Source: Candidatus Polarisedimenticolia bacterium | GTDB taxonomy: Bacteria; Acidobacteriota; Polarisedimenticolia; Gp22-AA2; AA152 | DNA length: 53,732 nt | Direction of reading: 5' to 3' | Assembly: GCA_036004685.1 (NCBI GenBank) | Contig: DASYRE010000017.1 | Span: 1-53,732, forward strand | Translations under genes and position numbers: made by a program | Shown here: positions 14,086 to 21,836 of the stretch, piece after piece | How positions within the stretch are numbered: the first letter of the stretch is position 1 | Layout: each line of letters begins with the position of its first letter | Notes under the pieces: model-generated | The model's input: the letters and a program-made list of their open reading frames with translations, nothing else | The model's database searches: none | What the model was told of the DNA's origin: nothing

Positions 14086-16973
14086 CAGGAGCCGCTCCGG
14101 GAGGGACCGCCCAGGGTCAGGAGATAGTCGCGCAGGGCGCGAATCTGCCGTTCCTCGTCGCCGCCGAGGACGTCGTCGGGACCGGCCGTCGCGAAGTTGT
14201 CGGGATCGTAGAAGTTGGGCATCTTCGTCCCCGGATAGAGCTTCTGGGGGTTCTTGATCCAGTCGACGATCCACTCGGGGCGCAGGCGCTGGTGGGCGAG
14301 CGCGAAGTCGGGCGCCCAGCCGGACGGGTCTCCCTCCGGCTTCTTCGCCCCCTGCTGGTGGCAGCTGGTGCAATTGAAATAATCGGGGGAGGCGAGGGTG
14401 CGGGCGGCCGCCAGGTCCTGCGGCGTCGGCGGCGGGCCGTGGGGCGTCTCGAACGGAAAAGGGGACTCCGAGAGGGTGGAGAAATACTGGAGCAGGGCGT
14501 TGGTCTCGGCGTCGTTGAAGCCGAAGGTGGGCATGCGCACCTGGAGCCAGGGCCGGATCGGAGTCGGGCCCTGCAGGAAGCGGAACAGCCAGTCGGGCCG
14601 GACGCGCGCCCCCTCGCCGCTGATGAGCGGAGGGGAGAAGGCGACGGCCTGGCTGTCGGCCTCGTCGGCGCCCATCCCCTGCGCCACGAGCCTGGCCGCG
14701 ATCGTCGCGCGGATTTCCTGACCCTCCCCCTCGAGGAGGTGGCAGCCCTGGCAGTTGTGCTCCAGGACCAGCCGCCGTCCCGCCTCGAGAGTCCGCTGCC
14801 GGGCGTCGAGGATCCGGGTGCTCGCCAGGGGCGGCTTGTCCTTCACCATCGACAGGACGAGGGTGACGACCGCGCGCCGCTCGTCGGGAGTGAAGTTGAA
14901 CAGCGGCATCTTGAGCTTCTCCTCGGCCGTCTTCACCTTCCCCTGGTCGAAGATGCGCGGGTTTTCGAGCTTCTGATGGATCCAGTCGTGGCGGGTCTCG
15001 GGGATCTCGCTGAAGCCGAAATCGAACCGATCGACCTCCTTGCTCCCTTCTTCGCTGAGCTCCGTCCCGATCGGGGGCGTGGTCTCGAACCCCTGGATCA
15101 GGTGGCATCCGAAGCAGCCGTACCGCGTGATCATCCGCTGGCCCAGGTAGGCTTCCTTTTCGTGCGGCGACATCGAGGCGATCTTGGTCTTCACCTCAGC
15201 GGCCGTCATGCGGGCCCGGAGCTGGTCGGTGACGAGATCGTCGAGGAGCTTGGGGTCGCCCGGAGTGAGCTCCGCCTTCCACTCCTCCGCCGTCAGGGTC
15301 GTCAGATAGGCGGTGATGTCGAGCGCCTCGCGATCGGTCAGGCGCAGGTTGGGCATCCGGGTCTCGGGGAAATACTTTTTCGGGTCCTTCACCCAGGCGT
15401 AGATCCATTCCGGACGCGCCTTCGTGCCGATCCCGTCGAGATTCGGGCCGAAACGCCGCCGGAAGGTGGGCGGCGCCTTTTCGAGGCGGGCGATGGAGTG
15501 ACAGCCGGTGCAGCCGATCGTGGTGACGAGCTGCTCCCCGCGGGCGGGGTCGCCGCTTCCGGGAAGCCTGGGGAAACCGCCCGGCTCGGTCTTGTCGAAG
15601 AGATAGGCGACGATGCCGCGAATCTCCTGCCGGGTCCTGGCGAGGTCCTCCGGGGAGGAGTTGTTCGAGAGGCCGAAGAAGCGCGGCATCAGCGTGGCCG
15701 GCCTGAACGCGGCCGGATTCTCGATCCACTTGCTGACCCACTCCGGGTTGGTCTTCCAGGTCAGCCGCGTCAAGAGGGGCCCCGGCTTGCGCAGGCCCTC
15801 GAACCCCTTGATCTTGTGGCAGCCGAAGCAGCCGAACCGCTCCACCAGGTCGCGCCCCTGATTCCAGCGGGCGGCCTGCGGAATGTGCACGACGCCCTGA
15901 TGGCATGGCAGGCAGGAGGCCTCGATATATTTCGCCGGCAGCATCGGGTGCATCTCGTGCTCCTTAGGACGCCAGGAATGTTTCTTCTTCCAGGCGTCGC
16001 GCTGCGCGTCGCTGTCGGGCCAATGGGCCGCGTCCAGGAAGTCGGTGGCCCGGTCGAGTCCGCGATGGCAGACGGTGCAACCGACCTTGTCGACGGGGTG
16101 CGGGGACCTCGCGGTGAGGAAGAGCTCCGGCCGGGAGTGCGACGTGAAGGGCTGGGCGACGTCCTCGTACCCCGCCTGATCGGAACCTTGATGGCAGGTC
16201 TGGCAGCGATCGACGCGCGGGATCGAGACGAAGTTGATGTCTTTGCTCTGGGAATCGAGGACGACCTGCTGGATCTTGAGGTCCGGCGCCATGAAATCGA
16301 GCAAGGGGGCGTTGCGGAACCCCTCGAAAGCGCGCATGACCAGGCCCCGGGGCTGCACCAAGGAAAGCTTCTTCTGGAGCCGCTCCACGGCCACGAGCTT
16401 GTCGGCGCGCTCCTTCTCCAGCTCGGCCGTCCGGCCGATGAACTCGGCTTCCCGTTTCTTGAGAGCGGCGAGCGCCGCGACCGCGATTTCGTTGGCGAGC
16501 CGGGCCTTCTCCAGCTTCGCCTCCACTTCCCGCAGGCGCTGGCCAGCCCGCTCGGCGCGGCCCGATTTCTCGTGAGCTTTTTCCTCGTATTCGAAGCGCA
16601 GCGCATCGTAGATGGACTTGGTGTTCTTGGAGTCCCGGTCCTTGACGAACACTTCCTTCGAGGCGGCGGCGATCTCCCGCTGCAGCGCCTCGAGATCTTT
16701 CTGGCGCTGCTCCGTCTGGGCCTCCTGCGCGCGCAGCTCCGCCTTGATCTTCTCGAGCGCTACTTTGTCGAGGCCTTGCTCCGCCTGCTGGATCGCCTCT
16801 TCCGTCTTGCGGGCCGTGATCGAGCGGAACTCGCGCTGCAGGCGCTTCCAAGGCCGGGAGTAGTCGTCCCAGACCATCCACAGCGTCCCGAGGAGGAGCC
16901 CGAGGCTGGACAAGGCGAAGACCTTGTTCAGGAGCGGGACGCTGCGGGCGTATTCCTCGTTCTTGGCGGGCAC
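14085..16973 (-). CDS. Octahaem c-type cytochrome with N-terminal membrane anchor and coiled coil
   Basis: 962 residues from GTG 16973 (GGAG ribosome site), 18 bases after the cytochrome b C-terminal subunit. One transmembrane helix (about 13-35) is followed by a long charged coiled coil (about 45-205). Eight CXXCH haem sites follow: 257, 299, 354, 382, 488, 620, 741 and 868 (first Cys). The last five are each followed by a MP motif (LMPRF, RMPNL, KMPLF, RMPTF, KMPNF) that can supply the sixth ligand Met, as in class I cytochrome c; the first three have no such Met and may be His-ligated. Location is periplasmic, membrane-tethered. It takes the place of cytochrome c1/f in this Rieske/b complex and could wire electrons over a distance. 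Confidence 0.9.
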   Translation of the reverse strand: MPAKNEEYARSVPLLNKVFALSSLGLLLGTLWMVWDDYSRPWKRLQREFRSITARKTEEAIQQAEQGLDKVALEKIKAELRAQEAQTEQRQKDLEALQREIAAASKEVFVKDRDSKNTKSIYDALRFEYEEKAHEKSGRAERAGQRLREVEAKLEKARLANEIAVAALAALKKREAEFIGRTAELEKERADKLVAVERLQKKLSLVQPRGLVMRAFEGFRNAPLLDFMAPDLKIQQVVLDSQSKDINFVSIPRVDRCQTCHQGSDQAGYEDVAQPFTSHSRPELFLTARSPHPVDKVGCTVCHRGLDRATDFLDAAHWPDSDAQRDAWKKKHSWRPKEHEMHPMLPAKYIEASCLPCHQGVVHIPQAARWNQGRDLVERFGCFGCHKIKGFEGLRKPGPLLTRLTWKTNPEWVSKWIENPAAFRPATLMPRFFGLSNNSSPEDLARTRQEIRGIVAYLFDKTEPGGFPRLPGSGDPARGEQLVTTIGCTGCHSIARLEKAPPTFRRRFGPNLDGIGTKARPEWIYAWVKDPKKYFPETRMPNLRLTDREALDITAYLTTLTAEEWKAELTPGDPKLLDDLVTDQLRARMTAAEVKTKIASMSPHEKEAYLGQRMITRYGCFGCHLIQGFETTPPIGTELSEEGSKEVDRFDFGFSEIPETRHDWIHQKLENPRIFDQGKVKTAEEKLKMPLFNFTPDERRAVVTLVLSMVKDKPPLASTRILDARQRTLEAGRRLVLEHNCQGCHLLEGEGQEIRATIAARLVAQGMGADEADSQAVAFSPPLISGEGARVRPDWLFRFLQGPTPIRPWLQVRMPTFGFNDAETNALLQYFSTLSESPFPFETPHGPPPTPQDLAAARTLASPDYFNCTSCHQQGAKKPEGDPSGWAPDFALAHQRLRPEWIVDWIKNPQKLYPGTKMPNFYDPDNFATAGPDDVLGGDEERQIRALRDYLLTLGGPSRSGS

Positions 16974-16991
16974 CGATCGGCTCCGGCTCAG

Positions 16992-18074
16992 TCAGATGTT
17001 GAAGAAGTACTCCGGGATCGCGACGACGTAATGCATGTTGAACAGCCAGCGGAGGTACATCTTGATCGGCAGGCTGACCATGCACAGCAGCAGGAAGACG
17101 AGGATTTGATACCTCGCCATGCCCATCTTCTCGAAGAAGGGCTTGAACCAGGTCTTCGCCAGGAGCAGCGGAGTCAGGACGAAGTAGGCGAGCACGAGCA
17201 GGATGCCGAAGATCTCACGGAGGAACCAGTTCTGGGGAAGCCCCGTGTTGAAGACCTGCACCCAGATCACCTCCGAGAGGTTGATGTTGCTCAAGGGGAC
17301 GAGCTTGTGGACGTCCCATTTCTCGAACGGGCCGAAGAAGTTCTGGTTCGGGCCGCGGAAGAAGGTGCCGGTGATGATCATCATGACCCAGAGGACCAGG
17401 AAGCCGAATTGGAAGGTCAGGATCTCCCACTTCCGCTCGGCGAAGGTGTAGTAGCCGTTCCCCTTCTTGTTCGGGTCGATGTAGGGCAGCGCCATCAGGC
17501 CGATGATGATCAAGCCCGGCAGGAGCACGCCGGCAATCCAGGGGTCGTAGTAGACCAGCATCTCCTGCAGCCCGAGGAAGTACCAGGGCGCCTTGGAGGG
17601 GTTCGGGGTCTTGGCGGGGTTCGCCGGCTCCTCGATCGGCGCCTTGAGGTAGATCGACCAGACGATCAGGAGCACGCCCCAGAGGATCATGCAGAGGAAC
17701 TCGGTGTAGACCAGATCCGGCCAGACCAGGATCTTGATCTCCGACTCCAGCTTTTCCTCGGGGGGAAGGCTTTTCCCCATCCTCTCGTCGTTCTTCAGCG
17801 CCAGGTACATCGAGAGCCAGGAGAAGAAGCCCACCAGGAAGAGCATGGCGACGATCGGCACGTTGTCGGGCTTGGTGACGATCAGGCGGAAGTTGGGATC
17901 GGTCAGGCCGTAGGCCACGAACGCCGCCCCGAGCGCGAAGGCGATAAGCGCGGCGCGCGGGGACCAGAGCCATCGCAGCTTCCGGAGCAGGAAGGCGGCG
18001 AAAAACAGGATGAAGATCAGAGTGAAGAGGATGGGCGGGTTACAGAGCCAGTCCACCACCGATTTGAAGAGCAT
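16992..18074 (-). CDS. Cytochrome b C-terminal subunit (subunit IV-like, extended)
   Basis: 360 residues, polytopic, from ATG 18074 (GGGAG ribosome site). The Qo-site loop KAPWYFLGLQEML replaces the PEWY motif of classical bc1/b6f. It is the variant seen in bc complexes with split cytochrome b, including menaquinol-using ones (family knowledge, from memory). About eight to nine hydrophobic segments are visible, more than the three of subunit IV, including two extra N-terminal helices (LFTLIFILFFAAFLL; AALIAFALGAAFVAYGL) and one near PIVAMLFLVGFFSWL. It lacks haem-ligating His pairs, as expected. It forms the quinol-oxidising complex with the next two upstream genes. Confidence 0.88.
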   Translation of the reverse strand: MLFKSVVDWLCNPPILFTLIFILFFAAFLLRKLRWLWSPRAALIAFALGAAFVAYGLTDPNFRLIVTKPDNVPIVAMLFLVGFFSWLSMYLALKNDERMGKSLPPEEKLESEIKILVWPDLVYTEFLCMILWGVLLIVWSIYLKAPIEEPANPAKTPNPSKAPWYFLGLQEMLVYYDPWIAGVLLPGLIIIGLMALPYIDPNKKGNGYYTFAERKWEILTFQFGFLVLWVMMIITGTFFRGPNQNFFGPFEKWDVHKLVPLSNINLSEVIWVQVFNTGLPQNWFLREIFGILLVLAYFVLTPLLLAKTWFKPFFEKMGMARYQILVFLLLCMVSLPIKMYLRWLFNMHYVVAIPEYFFNI

Positions 18075-18104
18075 CGCCTGATCTCCCGGCCGCCCGGTTC
18101 CGCT

Positions 18105-18896
18105 TCAGAGGGGCCCTGAAATCCCGCCGTCCTTGCGGACTCTCCAGAAATGAACGGCCATCAGGACGGCCGCCACGAGGGGAATGCCCACGCAGTGGAG
18201 GACGTAGAAGCGCAACAACGCCGCGGAGCCGACGAAGCGCCCCGCGAGCAGGGCGAACCGGGCATCGTCGCCGGCGTGGACCAGCCCGATGTCCCCGACT
18301 TTGAGGAGCGCGGCCCCCGGGCCCTCGTTGCCCAGAAAGGGGGTAGCTCTCGCCATGTTCGAGCCCACCGTCACGGCCCACATCGCCAGCTGGTCCCAGG
18401 GGAGAAGGTAGCCGGTGAAGCTGAGAAGAAGCGTGAGCACGAGCAGCAGGACACCCACGTTCCAGTTGAACTCCCGTGGCGGCTTGTAGGAGCCGGTCAT
18501 GAACACCCGAAGCATGTGGAGCCAGACGGCGATGACCATGGCGTGGGCGCCCCAGCGATGGATCTCGCGCATCACGCCGAGCGGCACCTGCGACCGCAGG
18601 TCGAGGATGTCGACGAAGGCGTACTCCGCCGTCGGCCGGTAATAGAACATCAACAGGAGACCGGTGATCGTCTCGACCAGGAACAGGAAGAAGGTCGTCC
18701 CGCCGGCGCACCAGGTGTATTTCAGCCGGAGCCCCGATTTGCGGACCTTGACCGGATGGAGGTGAAGGAAGACGTTGGTGAGCACGGCCAGCGAGCGGTT
18801 TCGCGTGTTATCCGGGGGGCCGTGACGGAAAATGGAGTTCCAGACCTGCGATTCCCGTAAGTTGTCGAACCACGATTTCTTCGGCGGCGTGGCCAT
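18105..18896 (-). CDS. Cytochrome b N-terminal subunit (cytochrome b6-like)
   Basis: 263 residues from ATG 18896; a GTG two codons upstream is less likely. Four transmembrane helices with the two haem-b His pairs: [15 protein letters not shown] in helix B and the helix D pair in [18 protein letters not shown]. The Qo-loop sequence [14 protein letters not shown] is conserved. The length and the break before the PEWY-type loop make it a b6-type half, the other half being the next gene. It transfers quinol electrons across the membrane. The order Rieske, b N-half, b C-half, octahaem c is one operon with short gaps. Confidence 0.93.
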   Translation of the reverse strand: MATPPKKSWFDNLRESQVWNSIFRHGPPDNTRNRSLAVLTNVFLHLHPVKVRKSGLRLKYTWCAGGTTFFLFLVETITGLLLMFYYRPTAEYAFVDILDLRSQVPLGVMREIHRWGAHAMVIAVWLHMLRVFMTGSYKPPREFNWNVGVLLLVLTLLLSFTGYLLPWDQLAMWAVTVGSNMARATPFLGNEGPGAALLKVGDIGLVHAGDDARFALLAGRFVGSAALLRFYVLHCVGIPLVAAVLMAVHFWRVRKDGGISGPL

Positions 18897-18939
18897 GGTC
18901 ACCCTCGATCCATCGCGTCAGTAGGTCCTCGAGCCGATC

Positions 18940-19488
18940 TCAGACGGGGATGAATGCCTCGGGGTCCTGCCATTGTCCCTTTTCCTGCCGGTAGACCTTG
19001 GTCTTGTCCACGAGAATCTGCCCGTCCTCCGCCAGGACGATCCGAAACCGCTCCAGCGGGCGCGGCGCCGGCCCTTCGAAGTTGATCCCGGTGATGTAGA
19101 AGCCGCTTCCGTGGCAGGGGCACTTGAACTTGCCTTCGGCGTCGAGCCAGTTCGGCGTGCACCCGAGATGCGTGCACACCGTGCTGAGCGCGTAGATTTC
19201 CTTGTCGTCCCGCACCATGAAGACTCCCCGCGATTCCTTGAAGCGGTTGTCGACGCCCGGCGCGTACTCGCTCGGGAAGCCGGCCTTGAAGGTCTGGGGA
19301 GGCTCGAAAAGGACGTTCGGGAAGAAGAAGCGCAGGGTGGAGACGGAAATCAGGGTCATCGCTCCGGTGAAGGAGACCCAGGCGATGGCGATCCAGGAGA
19401 GGAAGCCGCGGCGACTTACCTCACCGCCGGCGGCCGCGCCCGGGGAAGCCGGCAGGACAACCGGCTCCGTCTTGGGAGCATCGGGCAT
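18940..19488 (-). CDS. Rieske iron-sulfur protein of the bc-type complex
   Basis: 182 residues. After a polar N-terminus, RRGFLSWIAIAWVSFTG gives a twin-arginine-like motif running into the single membrane anchor, the standard route for Rieske proteins; tatA is encoded elsewhere in the window. The [2Fe-2S] ligands are in CTHLGCTPNW (Cys, His) and CPCHGSGFY (Cys, His), with the bridging disulfide Cys in each box present. A promoter lies about 100 bases upstream, so this is the first gene of the respiratory operon. Function: takes an electron from quinol and hands it to the c-type cytochrome. Confidence 0.95.
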   Translation of the reverse strand: MPDAPKTEPVVLPASPGAAAGGEVSRRGFLSWIAIAWVSFTGAMTLISVSTLRFFFPNVLFEPPQTFKAGFPSEYAPGVDNRFKESRGVFMVRDDKEIYALSTVCTHLGCTPNWLDAEGKFKCPCHGSGFYITGINFEGPAPRPLERFRIVLAEDGQILVDKTKVYRQEKGQWQDPEAFIPV

Positions 19489-19587
19489 GAGAGGAAACTC
19501 CGCGAGCCCGTCTGAGAACTCGTGAAAAAGTTCACGCGCCCCCGCCCAACCGGCCGATGGACGAGCTGCGCGCGTCGAAGGGCAGCT

Positions 19588-19615
19588 ATTCTAGCCAAAT
19601 GGGGTGGAGTGTCAA
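19588..19615 (-). promoter_or_regulatory. Promoter of the Rieske/cytochrome b operon
   Basis: On the minus strand TTGACA (19615-19610), a 16-base spacer and TAGAAT (19593-19588): near consensus. It lies in the 144-base gap after the HEAT gene, so the operon is not dependent on that gene's promoter. Confidence 0.7.
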
Positions 19616-19632
19616 GCATCTCGAGGGCCTTC

Positions 19633-20517
19633 TCAGGGAGACCGCGCTTCGAGAATTTGCCGCGCCTCCCCCCGCACGCGCGCCGAAGGATCCTTGCCGG
19701 CGGCGCGGCGGATCGCGCTCGCCGCCGCCTCTCCGGGAAGGCCGCGCAGGGAGCGCAGGACGTTGATCTTGAGCTCTTCCTGCCGGCGCGCCGGCATCCC
19801 CGGCGCGCGCCAGGAGGGATCGAGCAGAGGAAGGAGCACCGGCAGCGCCGCGGGATCTCCCAGGCGGGCCAGCGAGATCGCCGCGTTCCAGGAGACGTCG
19901 GAGGCGGGATCCGAAAGCGCGATCCGCAGCGCCGGGACGGCCGCGCGATCCTCGATCAGCCCCAAGGAGAAAGCCGCCATCTTGCGGACGGCGGGATCCT
20001 CCTGGTGGAGCTTCTCCATCAGCGGAGCCGAGCCGCGAGAGTCGCGGAGGGCGCCGAGAGCCCAGACGCTGTAGAGCTGAGTTTCCGGATCGGGATCCTC
20101 CAAGGCGCGGATCAGGCTGTCCACGGCGTGGCGATCTCCCAGCCGGCCCAGGGTCAGGGCCAGGGATCGGCGGATGCGTGAATCTCCCCCCGCCTCGCCG
20201 TCGAAAGTCTGCACGGCGCGGGAGACGAACGCGGCGCGCGCCGTCCTTGGGATGTCGTAACGCTCGAGGCGGGAAAGCTCGAAGGCGGCCATCGCCCGCC
20301 GCTCTCCGGGCGCGTTCCGAACCTCCTCGAGGAGATCGTGCGGGCTCCGGGAGTCGAGGGAGAGGAGCCCGAAAAAGAGCACGATTCCCGCCGCGAGCAG
20401 GACGAAAAGCAACGGGACGAGCACGGCGGGACCGAGACGCCGGGAGCGTTCGCGCGGGGGAGGCGGGGGCGGCGCGGATCCCTCCTGAGGCCGCTCTTCC
20501 AGGACATCTTTGAGCAT
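19633..20517 (-). CDS. Membrane-anchored HEAT-repeat protein
   Basis: 294 residues, ATG 20517 with GGAGG upstream. A proline-rich N-terminal tail (PPPPPP) precedes one transmembrane helix (about 28-53, PAVLVPLLFVLLAAGIVLFF). The rest is a helical array of HEAT/PBS-lyase-type repeats (RRSLALTLGRLGDRHAVDSL, VWALGALRDSRGSAPLMEKL, AAFSLGLIEDRAAVPALRIAL, AAISLARLGDPAALPVLLPL). Such repeats mediate protein binding. The partner is unknown. It lies upstream of and in the same direction as the Rieske operon, and a role in assembling that complex is possible but only inferred from position. Confidence 0.8.
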   Translation of the reverse strand: MLKDVLEERPQEGSAPPPPPPRERSRRLGPAVLVPLLFVLLAAGIVLFFGLLSLDSRSPHDLLEEVRNAPGERRAMAAFELSRLERYDIPRTARAAFVSRAVQTFDGEAGGDSRIRRSLALTLGRLGDRHAVDSLIRALEDPDPETQLYSVWALGALRDSRGSAPLMEKLHQEDPAVRKMAAFSLGLIEDRAAVPALRIALSDPASDVSWNAAISLARLGDPAALPVLLPLLDPSWRAPGMPARRQEELKINVLRSLRGLPGEAAASAIRRAAGKDPSARVRGEARQILEARSP

Positions 20518-20624
20518 CGTCGCCGTCCTCCGACCGGAAATTCGCCGCGACTCGCGGGAGCCCGCGCTCCGATCGCATCTTGCGGCAGCCCACCGCGCGG
20601 GTCAAGCTGCGCTCCGGCGGCTTG

Positions 20625-20633
20625 TGCTATCAT
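20625..20633 (+). promoter_or_regulatory. Extended -10 upstream of mobA
   Basis: TGCTATCAT (TGn plus TATCAT) with no strong -35; about 40 bases upstream of the GTG start of mobA. Confidence 0.45.
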
Positions 20634-20674
20634 AATCACAACATGAGATCGTCGATGAAGCGGAGGTATGGGCG

Positions 20675-21301
20675 GTGGAAACCGGCAAGGGGTTCAGCGG
20701 TTTCATCCTCGCCGGCGGGCGGAGCCGAAGGATGGGCAGCAACAAGGCGCTGCTTCCTCTCGGCGGCCGCCGTCTCGTCGATCGCGCCGTCGAGCTTCTG
20801 GAGCCTCACGTCCAGGAAATCTTCGTCGTAGGCCCACCCGAAGTCTTCCCCTTGCTGCACGTTCCCGTCCGTCCCGACGAGATTCGCCAAGGAGGCCCCC
20901 TGGGCGGGATTCTGACCGGGCTGCGGCACACCCGCTTCGAGCGCAGCTTCGTCCTGGGAGTCGATCTCCCGTTTCTCACGGGCGAGATCCTGGATCGGGT
21001 GCTGGGCGAGGCGGAGGGTTACGACGTGACCCTGCCGCGCATCGGGGAGACCCTGGAAACTCTCTGCGCCGTCTACTCCAAAAGTTGCATCAATCCGATC
21101 GAAGCCCTTCTGATGACCGGCAAGAAGTCGGTTCACGAGCTGATGGGACGGGTCCGCGTCAAGGTGCTTCCCGAGTCCGACTTCCAGGAGCTGGGAGGAT
21201 CGTCGGCCTTTTTCAACATCAATACCCGCGAAGACTACGAGGAGGCGAAACGCCGCGCCGCCCATCTTCCGCGCCATCCGGAGGGTGTCCACCATGCCTG
21301 A
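20675..21301 (+). CDS. mobA: Molybdenum cofactor guanylyltransferase
   Basis: 208 residues from GTG 20675, which has CGGAGG eight bases upstream. The N-terminal nucleotide-binding signature LAGGRSRRMG with the downstream Lys (NKALLPLGG) is intact, as are RPDEIRQGGPLGGILTGL and the metal-binding LGVDLPFL. It links GMP to molybdopterin to make the bis-MGD form used by DMSO-reductase-family enzymes, for example formate dehydrogenase, which is often a selenoprotein. Cytosolic. The end overlaps moaC by 8 bases. Confidence 0.92.
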   Translation: METGKGFSGFILAGGRSRRMGSNKALLPLGGRRLVDRAVELLEPHVQEIFVVGPPEVFPLLHVPVRPDEIRQGGPLGGILTGLRHTRFERSFVLGVDLPFLTGEILDRVLGEAEGYDVTLPRIGETLETLCAVYSKSCINPIEALLMTGKKSVHELMGRVRVKVLPESDFQELGGSSAFFNINTREDYEEAKRRAAHLPRHPEGVHHA

Positions 21302-21836
21302 GCGCCCCCGGCGCTTGAGCCACGTGGACCTCTCCGGGAAAGCGCGCATGGTGGATGTGGCGGGGAAGCCCGCGACGTTTCGCGAAGCCGAGGCCGAAGG
21401 GCGCGTGGCGCTCGGGGCGCGGGCGTTTCGCCTGGTGCGGGCGAATCGCGTCGCCAAAGGGGACGTGCTGGGCGTGGCCCGGATCGCCGGGATCCAGGCC
21501 GCCAAGCGCACCTCCGAGTGGATCCCGTTGTGCCATCCCGTGCCTCTTGAGAACGTCGAGATCGGATTCCGCCTGGAGCCCCGCCGCAAGACGATCGTGA
21601 TCACCGCGCGCGCCGCGGCCCGCTGGTCCACGGGCGTCGAGATGGAGGCGATGACCGCGGTCGCGGCCGCGGCCCTGGCCATCTACGACATGTGCAAGGG
21701 GGTGGAGCGGGCGATGGAAATCGGTGGAATCCGGCTCCTGCTCAAGCGCGGCGGGCGGAGCGGCGAGTTCCGGAGACTTCAGCGCGAGGGTGGGGGGCCC
21801 GCGCTGACGCGCACCAGCCGGGTCGCGTCGAGGTAG
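21294..21836 (+). CDS. moaC: Cyclic pyranopterin monophosphate synthase
   Basis: 180 residues from ATG 21294; GTG 21285 is a less likely start. Family motifs: LSHVDLSGKARMVDV at the start, TSEWIPLCHPVPLENV, STGVEMEAMTAVAAAALAIYDMCK and the final GGIRLLLKRGGRSG. It converts the cyclic GTP-derived 3',8-cH2GTP to cyclic pyranopterin monophosphate, early in molybdenum cofactor synthesis. It is coupled to mobA by overlap. The last 20 residues run past the family end and overlap the convergent M16 peptidase gene by 58 bases. Confidence 0.93.
   Translation: MPERPRRLSHVDLSGKARMVDVAGKPATFREAEAEGRVALGARAFRLVRANRVAKGDVLGVARIAGIQAAKRTSEWIPLCHPVPLENVEIGFRLEPRRKTIVITARAAARWSTGVEMEAMTAVAAAALAIYDMCKGVERAMEIGGIRLLLKRGGRSGEFRRLQREGGGPALTRTSRVASR

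Noticed and set aside
14292-18119. A 1275-residue plus-strand ORF opposite the cytochrome genes.
   Set aside because: It is antisense to four well-supported cytochrome genes, is low in complexity and has no family motif; long shadow frames are common in GC-rich DNA.
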